Below the pieces are notes generated by a model. It saw only the letters and a list, made by a program, of their open reading frames with translations. It did not search any database and was not told where the DNA came from. The position numbers were made by a program, and so were the translations under genes. From contig DHAI01000040.1 in the NCBI GenBank assembly GCA_002397355.1, positions 8,744 to 23,599 on the forward strand: a DNA stretch of 14,856 bases, in the 5' to 3' direction. Source of the DNA: Ruminococcaceae bacterium UBA4958 (GTDB taxonomy: Bacteria > Bacillota > Clostridia > Oscillospirales > Acutalibacteraceae). The first letter of the stretch is position 1; every line of letters starts with the position of its first letter. This document shows, piece after piece, positions 1 through 7,334 of the stretch.

Positions 1-794
1 AGTTTGCCGTCCTTTTTCATCCACCGGCCGTTGCTGGCGCCCACCGCGGCCGCGACTACGCTGCCCAGCGACACCGTCTTATCCATCTGGATGCCGTAGG
101 TGCCCGCCTGGCCGCCCGGCTTTTTCGCAACGAACTGCTTCATGGCGTCGACCACTTCCGAGAAATTTTTCGGCGTGTCGAGGCCGACCTTATCCAGCCA
201 GTCCTTCCGGATCCAAAAGCCTTTCCTCTGCGGAGTACCCTGGATCTGGGCGGGCAGGCCCATCAGCTTTCCGTCGACGCTCCAGCACTGCATTGCCTTG
301 GGGTCCTTCTGGAAGATGGTCTTCACCTGGTCCGACGCGTATTTGTTGTAGACGTCGGTCATGTCCCACACTTTGCCGCTCGCGATTTCCTTCACCGCCA
401 GCGTCGTGTAGCAAGGGATGATGTCCGGCAGCGAGTCGGAGGCGGCCGCAATGTTGAATTTGGTGTCGAATTCCGTGCCGTAGCTCGGGGCCGTCCACGC
501 CTGCGCGACCTTGATGTTCAGTTTGTCCAGATAGGTCTTGGTCCACCAGTTGTTGTTGACGTCCTCGCCGGGGTCCAGCGTCATAAAGGAGGCGAATACC
601 CGGCACGACGTCAGGCTGATCGTCTCGTCGTATTTGCCCAGCGGGTCGACCGATTCCACCTTTTCCTGGGATGAAGCCGGAGCCGAATCCAGGGCCGGTC
701 CGCTTGAACCCGTGGGACCGCCGCAGGCTGTGGACGCAAGGGCGACCGCCAGGACGCAGCCTGCAAAGGAAAGGAAGCTTTTGCGTTTTTTCAT
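1..794 (-). CDS. Extracellular solute-binding lipoprotein of a sugar-type ABC importer (LplA-like), N-terminal part
   Basis: Only the first 264 codons are present; the gene runs off the left edge. The visible protein starts MKKRKSFLSF, has a hydrophobic signal segment at residues 7-23 and a lipobox-like STAC with the lipidated Cys at residue 24, followed by a Gly/Ser/Pro-rich linker, so it should be anchored outside the membrane. The body shows the pattern of large carbohydrate-binding proteins of the LplA type: WWTKTYLDKLNIKV, a segment ending in SLPDII, and WIRKDWLDKVGLDTPKNF. The ATG at 794 is chosen because TAGGAGGA (803-810) sits 8 bases upstream and the signal peptide starts there. A good promoter lies at 837-865. 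In this family the permease genes usually follow, which would put them left of the window. The substrate is unknown; an oligosaccharide or glycoside is likely. Family assignment comes from motif recognition, not a search. Confidence 0.88.
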   Translation of the reverse strand, partial: MKKRKSFLSFAGCVLAVALASTACGGPTGSSGPALDSAPASSQEKVESVDPLGKYDETISLTSCRVFASFMTLDPGEDVNNNWWTKTYLDKLNIKVAQAWTAPSYGTEFDTKFNIAAASDSLPDIIPCYTTLAVKEIASGKVWDMTDVYNKYASDQVKTIFQKDPKAMQCWSVDGKLMGLPAQIQGTPQRKGFWIRKDWLDKVGLDTPKNFSEVVDAMKQFVAKKPGGQAGTYGIQMDKTVSLGSVVAAAVGASNGRWMKKDGK

Positions 795-836
795 AGATAC
801 ACTCCTCCTAAAGATTTGGTGATTACCTCCATTTCA

Positions 837-865
837 ATTGTAATTCCAGACAAGCATTTTGTAAA
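837..865 (-). promoter_or_regulatory. Sigma-A-type promoter for the left-edge lipoprotein gene
   Basis: On the minus strand, TTTACA (860-865) and TACAAT (837-842) are separated by exactly 17 bases. Each hexamer has one mismatch to the TTGACA/TATAAT consensus. Transcription would start near 830 and give a leader of about 36 bases before the ATG at 794. The leader holds a second GGAGG (826-830) too far from the start to serve it. Confidence 0.7.
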
Positions 866-958
866 TTTCACAATAATAACATTGCTTATCTTTTGATAAC
901 TCTTTGGCGGGTGCGGTGGGATGGAAATCCCTTCCTCGCTGCGCCGTTATGCGCGCAT

Positions 959-976
959 GTTTCCCGTTCGGAAAAC
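959..976. repeat. Imperfect 18-bp palindrome, possible operator
   Basis: GTTTCCCG (959-966) and CGGAAAAC (969-976) are inverted copies with 7 of 8 positions matching around a 2-base centre. It lies about 95 bases upstream of the lipoprotein promoter on the minus strand and about 245 bases upstream of the oppA promoter. It might bind a dimeric regulator, but a palindrome of this size can occur by chance. Confidence 0.25.
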
Positions 977-1129
977 AAAACGACCAGGGACCGAAAAATT
1001 ATGCAGCGAAATGCGGCCGAAAGAGTCCGGAAGAAGAGAGAAACGCACCGGAAGCAGGTGAAAAAGGTAAAATTTTTTCCGCATGTTCTATAAAATACGT
1101 GAGTCTTTATGCCACGAAAAGCGGAAACG

Positions 1130-1148
1130 GATAATCGGACAAATTATC
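1130..1148. repeat. GATAAT inverted repeat, possible operator
   Basis: GATAAT (1130-1135) and ATTATC (1143-1148) are perfect inverted 6-base arms with a 7-base gap. A third GATAAT copy follows at 1162-1167. They lie 70-90 bases upstream of the oppA -35 box. AT-rich gaps produce such repeats readily, so this is a weak call. Confidence 0.25.
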
Positions 1149-1173
1149 GCGCAAAGCGGGGGATAATGTATTT

Positions 1174-1203
1174 AATTCGCAGAAAATGAATTTTCAGGAA
1201 CGC
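1174..1203. promoter_or_regulatory. Two adjacent CodY-like boxes upstream of oppA
   Basis: Against the known CodY consensus AATTTTCWGAAAATT, bases 1174-1188 (AATTCGCAGAAAATG) differ at 3 of 15 positions and bases 1189-1203 (AATTTTCAGGAACGC) at 4. The boxes abut and end 16 bases before the oppA -35 box. The junction also forms a GAAAAT/ATTTTC palindrome (1182-1195). CodY represses peptide transporters in several Firmicutes when branched-chain amino acids and GTP are plentiful, which would suit an opp operon. Whether this organism has CodY is unknown. Confidence 0.4.
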
Positions 1204-1219
1204 AATGCTGCATCTCCTC

Positions 1220-1248
1220 TTTACTTTATTGCTTTTTGGTGATAAAAT
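1220..1248 (+). promoter_or_regulatory. Promoter of the opp operon (extended -10)
   Basis: TTTACT (1220-1225) and TAAAAT (1243-1248) are 17 bases apart. A TG one base before the -10 box (1240-1241) gives an extended -10 element. Transcription would begin near 1255, leaving a leader of about 59 bases before oppA. Confidence 0.65.
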
Positions 1249-1313
1249 ACTCAACAATACCAAGAAGGTATTTCAACTGTTGATTTCAAGTGATGAGAGA
1301 GAAGGTAGAAATT

Positions 1314-3029
1314 ATGAAAAAGGCGAAAGCTGGTTTGGCGCTGACCATGGTCGCGGCCCTTTTGCTCGGTATGGCCGGCTGCGGCTCTCCCACTGATACG
1401 TCGACGGACGCCGGCTCCGGCGCGGATTCCACCGCCGGTTCTTCGGCGGCTTCCAGCGGCGCGTCCTCGGGAAGCACTTCCGATCTGAACGTCATGCTCG
1501 AGACCGAGGTGGAAAGCCTGGACCCGCAGATCGCGACGGACGGCACCTCGTTTGAGGTGATCGCGGATTTCACCGACGGTCTGATGCAGATGGACGCTTC
1601 CGGCAAAGCGGTTCCCGCCGTTGCGCAAACCTACGACGTCTCCCAGGACGGCAAGACCTACACGTTCCATCTCCGCAAGGATGTGAAATGGTCCAACGGA
1701 GACCCGGTCACCGCGAAGGACTTTGTGTTCGGGTGGCAGCGCGCCGTGGATCCCGCGAACGCGAGCGAGTATGCCTATATGCTCAGCGACATTGGCCAGG
1801 TGAAGAACGCGCAGGACATCATCGACAAAAAAGCCGACAAATCCACGCTCGGGGTAAAGGCGGTCGACGACTACACGCTGCAGGTCGAGCTGAACGTGCC
1901 GGTCAGCTTCTTCCCTTCGCTGATGTATTTCCCCACCTATTACCCGATCAATGAAAAATTCTTCGAGAGCTGCGGCGGCAAGTATGGCACCAGCCCGTCG
2001 ACGACGCTGTCGAACGGGGCGTTCGTCCTCGATACCTACGAGCCGGCGGCGACTTCCTTCCACCTTTCCAAGAACGACAAGTACTACGATGCCTCCAAGA
2101 TCAAGCTGCCCGGCCTCAGCTACCAGGTTATCAAGGACAGCCAGCAGGCGCTGATGAGCTATCAGGCCGGAACGCTGGACACGACGCTCCTGAACGGCGA
2201 CCAGGTGGACCAGGTCAAAGACGATCCTTCATATAAAAGCGTCGGCGCCGGCTACCTGTGGTATATCGCCCCCAACATCAGCAAAATTCCGGCGCTGGCC
2301 AACCAGAACCTCCGCCTTGCCATGACGTTTGCGCTGAACCGCGAGAGCATCACGGCGGACGTCCTGAAGGACGGTTCCACGCCGACCTATACGGCGGTGC
2401 CGCCGCAGTTCGCCACCGGCCCGGACGGCACGGACTTTTCCGCGGATCAGAAGAAATTCTCCGCATACTGCGCGTATGATACCGCAAAGGCGCAGGACTA
2501 CTACGCAAAGGCGAAAAAAGAGCTCAATGCCTCTTCCTTCCGGTTTAAGATGACCGTTGACGCCGACGACGCCCCGCAGAAGGTTGCGCAGGTTGTCAAG
2601 GAACAGGTCGAAAAGACGCTTCCCGGCGTGACGATCGACCTTGTCGTGGAGCCGAAGAAACAGCGTGTGGAAGATATGCAGGACGGCAACTTCGAGCTTG
2701 GCCTTACCCGTTGGGGTCCGGACTACGCCGACCCGATGACATACCTCGGTATGTGGGTCACGAAGAACTCCAACAACTACGGCAGCTGGTCGAACGCCGA
2801 TTACGACGCGCTCATCCAGAAATGCACTTCCGGCGACTTCTGCACAAAGCCGACGGAACGCTGGAACGCTATGTTTGACGCCGAGAAAATCGTACTCGAG
2901 CAGGCAGTCATTTTCCCGCTGTACACGCAATGCAACGCCGAGATGGTCAACTCCGGGATCACCGGCATCGAGTATCATCCGGTTGCTCTGAACCGTGTTT
3001 ATAAGAATGCTTCGAAAGCAGACTCCTAA
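1314..3029 (+). CDS. oppA: Oligopeptide ABC importer, peptide-binding lipoprotein OppA
   Basis: This 571-residue protein binds peptides outside the membrane and delivers them to the OppBC pore. The signal peptide (MKKAKAG, then a hydrophobic stretch at residues 8-22) ends in LGMAGC with the lipid-bearing Cys at residue 23. A Ser/Gly/Ala-rich linker runs to about residue 60. The rest is a SBP_bac_5 domain of normal length: ESLDPQ near the start, the strongly conserved YTFHLRKDVKWSNGDPVTAKDFV segment, DYTLQVEL, SYQAGTLDTT, and the C-terminal LTRWGPDYADP and VALNRVYKN regions. The ATG at 1314 is preferred over GTG 1290 or ATG 1293 because it opens a proper signal peptide and follows the purine-rich GAGAGAAGG (1296-1304). 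It is first in the oppABCDF operon. The exact substrate (general peptides, one peptide, or a pheromone) cannot be read from the sequence. Confidence 0.95.
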   Translation: MKKAKAGLALTMVAALLLGMAGCGSPTDTSTDAGSGADSTAGSSAASSGASSGSTSDLNVMLETEVESLDPQIATDGTSFEVIADFTDGLMQMDASGKAVPAVAQTYDVSQDGKTYTFHLRKDVKWSNGDPVTAKDFVFGWQRAVDPANASEYAYMLSDIGQVKNAQDIIDKKADKSTLGVKAVDDYTLQVELNVPVSFFPSLMYFPTYYPINEKFFESCGGKYGTSPSTTLSNGAFVLDTYEPAATSFHLSKNDKYYDASKIKLPGLSYQVIKDSQQALMSYQAGTLDTTLLNGDQVDQVKDDPSYKSVGAGYLWYIAPNISKIPALANQNLRLAMTFALNRESITADVLKDGSTPTYTAVPPQFATGPDGTDFSADQKKFSAYCAYDTAKAQDYYAKAKKELNASSFRFKMTVDADDAPQKVAQVVKEQVEKTLPGVTIDLVVEPKKQRVEDMQDGNFELGLTRWGPDYADPMTYLGMWVTKNSNNYGSWSNADYDALIQKCTSGDFCTKPTERWNAMFDAEKIVLEQAVIFPLYTQCNAEMVNSGITGIEYHPVALNRVYKNASKADS

Positions 3030-3067
3030 ACAGGGAAAAACCGGAAATCGGACAGAAAAACGGGACC

Positions 3068-3097
3068 GCACAGTGGCTCTTTCGGGAGTCACTGTGC
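3068..3097 (+). terminator. Stable stem-loop between oppA and oppB, partial terminator or mRNA-stabilising hairpin
   Basis: GCACAGTG (3068-3075) pairs perfectly with CACTGTGC (3090-3097). The stem continues inward through a G-U pair and CTC/GAG, and a final U-G pair closes a UUCG tetraloop (3081-3084). Only a broken T-run follows, so it is a poor full terminator. It lies 39 bases after the oppA stop. Binding-protein genes are often made in excess over their permeases by such a hairpin, through partial termination or by protecting the upstream message from 3' decay. Confidence 0.7.
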
Positions 3098-3167
3098 ACG
3101 TTTCTATTCCCGGCAAAGCAAGCGGACTCATATTTTATTCCATGGACCGGAAGGGAAAGTGACCCGA

Positions 3168-4106
3168 ATGAAAAAATATGCGCTCAGGCGGATTCTGCTG
3201 TCGCTGTTTACGCTTCTTGTAATCCTGCTTGTCCTGTTCGTCCTGATGCAGCTGATGCCGGGCTCGCCGTTCAACGACGAAAAACTGAACGCGGAGCAGA
3301 AGGCGAACCTTTACGCAAAGTACGGCCTTGACCAGCCGATCTTTGTACAGTTCTTCCGCTATGTGGGAAATATGCTGACGGGAGATTTCGGCGTCAGCTA
3401 CAACATCTCCAAAAACACGCCGATCTCCCAGCTGATCCAGACGCGGCTCCCCATTTCCATCGCGATCGGCGGCATGGCGGTTGCGCTCGGCACGTTGGTC
3501 GGCCTCGTGCTCGGCATCATCGCGGCAATTTGGCATGACACGGTCGCGGACACCGTCGCCACAGTCATCTCGGTGATCGGCGTCTCGGTGCCGTCGTACG
3601 TCTTTGCGCTGGCGCTGAGCTACTCTTTCGGGTTCCGGCTCCGCTGGTTCCCGATGCTGTTCACAGCGAAGCAGATTTTCGCCTCCAGCGTGCTGCCGAG
3701 CGTTTCTCTTTCCATGTTCACCATGGCCTCCATTGCGCGGTTCACGCGGAGCGAAATGCTCGAGGTGCTGGGAAGCGATTACATGCTTCTGGCCGAAAGC
3801 AAAGGCATTTCCGGCCCCGCGCTCATCTTCCGCCATGCGCTGCGCAACGCGCTGATCCCGATTATCACGGTGCTCGCGCCGCTGATTGTGGATTTGATGA
3901 CCGGCTCGCTCGTCGTGGAGAAAATCTTCTCGATTCCGGGCGTCGGGAGCCTGCTCGTCACGGCCATCCAGTCGAACGACTACAACGTGGTCATTTCCCT
4001 GAGCTTCATTTACAGCGCCATGTACATCGGGATTATGCTCGCCGTGGACATCCTGTACGGCATCATCGATCCGCGCATCCGTCTGGCAAAGGAGGAAAAC
4101 GCATGA
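3168..4106 (+). CDS. oppB: Oligopeptide ABC importer permease OppB
   Basis: This 312-residue inner membrane protein forms half of the peptide channel with OppC. The first transmembrane helix (residues 7-28) is followed by an external segment with the family pattern LMPGSPF and the YGLDQPIFVQFFRYVGNMLTGDFG region. Five more hydrophobic segments follow. The cytoplasmic EAA loop that docks on the ATPases is clear around residues 195-225 (SDYMLLAESKGIS, with AESKG at 209-213). ATG 3168 is chosen because MKKYALRR is the usual OppB start; an in-frame GTG at 3159 would add three residues but lies only 3 bases from the AAGGG (3151-3155). Its stop overlaps the oppC start as ATGA (4103-4106), which suggests translational coupling. 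Confidence 0.95.
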   Translation: MKKYALRRILLSLFTLLVILLVLFVLMQLMPGSPFNDEKLNAEQKANLYAKYGLDQPIFVQFFRYVGNMLTGDFGVSYNISKNTPISQLIQTRLPISIAIGGMAVALGTLVGLVLGIIAAIWHDTVADTVATVISVIGVSVPSYVFALALSYSFGFRLRWFPMLFTAKQIFASSVLPSVSLSMFTMASIARFTRSEMLEVLGSDYMLLAESKGISGPALIFRHALRNALIPIITVLAPLIVDLMTGSLVVEKIFSIPGVGSLLVTAIQSNDYNVVISLSFIYSAMYIGIMLAVDILYGIIDPRIRLAKEENA

Positions 4107-5170
4107 AAGCATCGGCACAGCAGGCGGCCGCCCCCGTGACTGACGGCACGGTTTTTTACCCGGACGACTTCGAGCTGAAAAACAACGCGGACGAGATCCG
4201 CATCGATTCGAACTTTGCCGCACAGAGCTTCTGGAAGGAAGCGAGGATCCGCTTCTGCCGCAAAAAAAGCGCCGTGTTCGGCCTCGCTATGGTCCTTCTG
4301 ATTACATTGCTGGCTATTTTCGGCCCCGGGATGAACAGCTACACCTATTCCGGCCAGGACCTTTCGAGAAAAAACTTTGCGCCCCGCGTGCCGGTCCTTG
4401 AGGACATCGGCATCCTGGACGGCGGCGAGAACATTTCCACCACCACCGGCTCCAAGAAGCTGAATTACTATCAGCTCAAGAAGCTTGACAACGTTTATTA
4501 CTGGTTCGGCAGCGACACGTTCGGGAGAGATATCTGGACGCGCACCTGGAGCGGCGCGCAGGTCTCGCTCATCATCGCGGTCGCAGCCGCGCTGATCGAC
4601 ATGGTCATCGGCATGAGCTACGGCCTGATCTCCGGCTACTTCGGCGGCAGGGTGGACAGCGCGATGCAGCGGTTCCTGGAGGTGGCGAACGGCATCCCGA
4701 GGCTCGTGATCGTCACGCTGCTCCTGCTGGTCCTGAGCCCTGGCATGTTGACCATCATCTTCGCGCTGATGCTGACGGAGTGGATCGGCATGAGCCGCAT
4801 CGCGCGCGCCGAGATGCTGAAGCTCAAGGAGCAGGAATTCGTGCTCGCTTCGCGGACGCTCGGCGCCGGCAGCTTCTTCATCATTTTCCGCGAGGTCCTT
4901 CCGAACATCATCGGCCCGGTGATCACGCAGGTGATGTTCAGCATCCCGACGGCCATCTTCACCGAGGCGTTCCTCTCGTTTGTCGGCCTCGGCATCCCCG
5001 TGCCGCAGTGCTCGCTCGGCTCGCTGATCTCGGAAGGGTTCAACAGCTTTACGACGCACCCGTATCAGATCGTGCCGCCGATCGTCGTGATGGCGCTTTT
5101 GATGCTCAGCTTCAACCTTGTCGCAGACGGCCTGCGCGAGGCGCTCGACCCGAAGCTGAAGGAAATGTGA
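4103..5170 (+). CDS. oppC: Oligopeptide ABC importer permease OppC
   Basis: This 355-residue protein is the second half of the membrane pore. A cytoplasmic N-terminal tail (about 50 residues, including SFWKEARIRFCRKKSA) precedes the first helix. A long external segment of about 75 residues follows and ends in the conserved FGSDTFGRDIWTRTWSGAQV. Five further helices and the EAA docking loop near residues 235-265 (EFVLASRTLGAGSFF) follow. It is longer than the roughly 300 residues of enterobacterial OppC; the extra length lies in the first external segment, as in other Gram-positive OppC/AmiD proteins. AAAGGAGG (4088-4095) lies 7 bases before the ATG, which overlaps the oppB stop. Confidence 0.95.
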   Translation: MKASAQQAAAPVTDGTVFYPDDFELKNNADEIRIDSNFAAQSFWKEARIRFCRKKSAVFGLAMVLLITLLAIFGPGMNSYTYSGQDLSRKNFAPRVPVLEDIGILDGGENISTTTGSKKLNYYQLKKLDNVYYWFGSDTFGRDIWTRTWSGAQVSLIIAVAAALIDMVIGMSYGLISGYFGGRVDSAMQRFLEVANGIPRLVIVTLLLLVLSPGMLTIIFALMLTEWIGMSRIARAEMLKLKEQEFVLASRTLGAGSFFIIFREVLPNIIGPVITQVMFSIPTAIFTEAFLSFVGLGIPVPQCSLGSLISEGFNSFTTHPYQIVPPIVVMALLMLSFNLVADGLREALDPKLKEM

Positions 5171-5181
5171 GGAGGGGCGGT

Positions 5182-6273
5182 ATGGAAGAGCACGATAAGA
5201 TCCTTTCCGTGCGCGGCCTCGACATCGCTTTCCGGACCACGGCCGGCTCCGTCCACGCGATCCGCGGCATCGATTTCGACCTCTACCGCGGCGAGACCGT
5301 CGCCATCGTGGGCGAATCGGGCAGCGGCAAGTCGGTCACGATGAAGGCCGCCATGGGCATCCTCGCCTCCAACGCGAGCGTCAAGGGGGGAACCATCCTC
5401 TTTTCCTACACGCACGCGGACGGCAGCCCGGAGACCGTGGACATCCTGAAAAAAGACAAGAAATGGATCCGCCGGCATATCAACGGGAAGCGGATGGCCA
5501 TGATCTTCCAGGACCCCATGACCAGCCTGGACCCCACCATGACGATCGGCCGCCAGGTGATGGAGGGCATGATCTGGCACTTCAAGGTGACGAAGGAGGA
5601 GGCCTACCGCCGTTCGCTGAAGCTGCTGCAGGAAGTCGGCATCGTCGACGCCGAGAAGCGGATGAAAAACTATCCGCACCAGCTTTCCGGAGGCATGCGG
5701 CAGCGCGTCGTGATCGCCATCGCGCTTTCCTGCAACCCGGACCTGCTGATCTGCGACGAGCCGACCACGGCGCTCGACGTGACGATTCAGGCGATGATCC
5801 TCGAGCTGATCCGCCGCATCCAGAGGGAGCGCGGCATCTCCGTCATCTACATCACGCACGACCTCGGCGTCGTGGCCAAGGTCGCGGATTACATCGACGT
5901 CATGTACGCGGGCCGCATCGTGGAAAAGGGCACGGCGAACGAGATCTTCTACGATCCCCGGCATCCGTACACCTGGGGCCTGCTTTCCGCCATGCCGGAC
6001 CTCGACACGGAGGACGAGCGCCTTTACACGATCCCCGGCTCGCCGCCGAACCTGCTTTACGAAAAGCCGGGCGACGCATTCGCGCCGCGCAACCCGTACG
6101 CGCTGAAGATCGACGACAGACTCGGCCCGCCGATGTTCCGGATTACCGACACGCACTATGCGGCCACCTGGCTGCTCGATCGGCGCGCGCCGAAAGTGGA
6201 TATGCCGCCGGAGCTGCGGGCGCGCATCGCGCGCATGAAGAAGGAGGCTGGTCTGATTGCCGGCAACGAGTGA
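5182..6273 (+). CDS. oppD: Oligopeptide ABC importer ATPase OppD
   Basis: This 363-residue cytoplasmic ATPase powers peptide import with OppF. It shows Walker A GESGSGKS with Lys50, the Q-loop in [12 protein letters not shown], signature LSGGMRQR (from Leu168), Walker B LLICDEP with catalytic Glu193, and the switch His in ITHDLGVV. The C-terminal oligopeptide/dipeptide domain carries [12 protein letters not shown] and IPGSPPNLL. Its [15 protein letters not shown] segment lacks the cysteines that coordinate an Fe-S cluster in some DppD/OppD proteins; known Gram-positive OppD/AmiE proteins look similar. The open frame extends far upstream into oppC, but ATG 5182 is chosen because GGAGGGG (5171-5177) precedes it and ABC homology begins at ILSVRGLDI. 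It starts 11 bases after the oppC stop and ends inside oppF. Confidence 0.95.
   Translation: MEEHDKILSVRGLDIAFRTTAGSVHAIRGIDFDLYRGETVAIVGESGSGKSVTMKAAMGILASNASVKGGTILFSYTHADGSPETVDILKKDKKWIRRHINGKRMAMIFQDPMTSLDPTMTIGRQVMEGMIWHFKVTKEEAYRRSLKLLQEVGIVDAEKRMKNYPHQLSGGMRQRVVIAIALSCNPDLLICDEPTTALDVTIQAMILELIRRIQRERGISVIYITHDLGVVAKVADYIDVMYAGRIVEKGTANEIFYDPRHPYTWGLLSAMPDLDTEDERLYTIPGSPPNLLYEKPGDAFAPRNPYALKIDDRLGPPMFRITDTHYAATWLLDRRAPKVDMPPELRARIARMKKEAGLIAGNE
6241..6247 (+). promoter_or_regulatory. Ribosome binding site that fixes the TTG start of oppF
   Basis: AAGGAGG inside the end of oppD lies 9 bases before TTG 6257, an ideal distance. No ATG or GTG in the oppF frame lies near it before the conserved ABC sequence begins, so the TTG is the likely start. 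Confidence 0.8.
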
Positions 6274-7186
6274 TATTCCCCTCTTGAAAGTCGAGGGGCT
6301 GCGCCAGTATTTTCCCATCGACAGGAAATATACGGTCAAGGCGGTGGAGGGCGTCAGCTTCTGCATTTATCCGGGCGAGACCTACGGCCTCGTCGGGGAG
6401 TCCGGCAGCGGCAAGTCGACGATCGGCCGCAGCGTGATCCGGCTTTACACGCCCACGGCCGGGAAAATCGTTTTCGGCGGGCAGGACATCAGCGGCAAAC
6501 TGACGAAGAGCCAGAAAAACCTTCTGCGGACGCAGATGCAGATGATCTTTCAGGACCCGATGGCCTCTCTCAACCCGCGCAGGAAGGTGGGGGATATCGT
6601 GGCCGAGGGGCTCGACATCCACCATATGTGCTCCGGCGCCGGGGAAAGGCGGGGCAGAGTGGAAAAGCTCCTGGAGAAAGTCGGCCTCGCGCCGGAGCAC
6701 GCCGAACGGTACCCGCACCAGTTCTCCGGCGGGCAGCGGCAGCGCGTGGGCATCGCGCGCGCGCTGATCATGAACCCGAAGCTCATCATCGCCGACGAGT
6801 GCATCTCCGCGCTGGACGTTTCAATCCAGGCGCAGGTCGTCAATCTGATGCGGGACATCCAGCGCGATACCGGGACCGCCTATCTGTTCATCGCGCACGA
6901 CCTCTCGATGGTGAAGTACATTTCGGACCGCATCGGCGTGCTGCACCACGGCTATCTGCTGGAGACCGGCACGAAGGACGAGATCTTCGAGCATCCTGTC
7001 CATCCCTACACGAAAAGTCTGCTTTCCGCGATCCCGTCCCCGAACCCGATCGTCGAGAAAAAGCGGACGGCGCTCTCCTACGACTATGCCGCGTCGGGGA
7101 TCGACTATGCCAAGGGGACCGACCATCTGGTCGGCGGCACGCACCATATCAGGTGCACGGACAAAGAATTCGGGGAGTGGGCCTGA
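6257..7186 (+). CDS. oppF: Oligopeptide ABC importer ATPase OppF
   Basis: This 309-residue ATPase pairs with OppD. It starts at a TTG codon, supported by the AAGGAGG 9 bases upstream, and overlaps oppD by 17 bases, so the two are probably translated together. Motifs are Walker A GESGSGKS (Lys53), Q-loop MIFQDPMASLNPR, signature FSGGQRQR (from Phe156), Walker B LIIADE with catalytic Glu181, the ALDVSIQAQ D-loop region and the switch His in IAHDLSMV. The usual Pro after the Walker B Glu is Cys182 (ADECISALD), which leaves catalytic residues untouched. The C-terminal VHPYTKSLLSAIP and a short tail with GGTHHI fit Gram-positive OppF/AmiF. It is last in the operon; a terminator follows. Confidence 0.95.
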   Translation: MPATSDIPLLKVEGLRQYFPIDRKYTVKAVEGVSFCIYPGETYGLVGESGSGKSTIGRSVIRLYTPTAGKIVFGGQDISGKLTKSQKNLLRTQMQMIFQDPMASLNPRRKVGDIVAEGLDIHHMCSGAGERRGRVEKLLEKVGLAPEHAERYPHQFSGGQRQRVGIARALIMNPKLIIADECISALDVSIQAQVVNLMRDIQRDTGTAYLFIAHDLSMVKYISDRIGVLHHGYLLETGTKDEIFEHPVHPYTKSLLSAIPSPNPIVEKKRTALSYDYAASGIDYAKGTDHLVGGTHHIRCTDKEFGEWA

Positions 7187-7215
7187 CCTGCCGGTCCGCT
7201 GTTCCCGAAAGCGAA

Positions 7216-7243
7216 GGGGCGTCGGCAAATTTGCCGGCGCCCC
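7216..7243. repeat. Perfectly nested GC-rich hairpin after oppF
   Basis: Bases 7216-7227 and 7232-7243 form a 12-bp stem (one G-U pair) around an AATT loop. No T-run follows on the plus strand and only a weak one on the minus strand, so it is probably a 3'-end protecting hairpin, or a weak stop for minus-strand transcripts of the exporter genes. It sits 29 bases after oppF and directly before the stronger terminator. Confidence 0.55.
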
Positions 7244-7253
7244 CCTTGCACTT

Positions 7254-7295
7254 CCGGCGGCAAAGCTCGTTTCAAGGCTTTGCCGTCCGTTTTTT
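7254..7295 (+). terminator. Rho-independent terminator of the opp operon
   Basis: CGGCAAAGC (7258-7266) pairs with GCTTTGCCG (7277-7285), extended outward by G-U and G-C pairs, with a 10-base loop. Six T residues follow closely (7290-7295). The T-run lies on the plus-strand side only, so it ends opp transcription. It stands between two convergent operons. Confidence 0.85.
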
Positions 7296-7334
7296 ATTTC
7301 AAGCGGAAGCCGTCCCGAGAGACCCGCGGGGCCG

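Larger units (their letters stand above)
795..1313. other. Divergent intergenic control region, no gene
   Basis: This 519-base gap separates the left-edge lipoprotein gene (minus) from oppA (plus). It is AT-rich compared with the genes around it. It holds a promoter for each side (837-865 minus, 1220-1248 plus), an imperfect palindrome at 959-976, an inverted repeat at 1130-1148 and CodY-like boxes at 1174-1203. Short open frames between about 890 and 1134 lack a ribosome binding site and protein-like composition and were not called. I see no tRNA or recognisable riboswitch. Confidence 0.75.

Noticed and set aside
893..1134. Two short plus-strand open frames in the divergent gap before oppA
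   Set aside because: Neither has a ribosome binding site or a protein-like sequence, and they overlap each other in different frames.
6031..6130. Loss of Fe-S cysteines in OppD as a defect
   Set aside because: Gram-positive OppD/AmiE proteins commonly lack these cysteines, so it is ordinary for the group.
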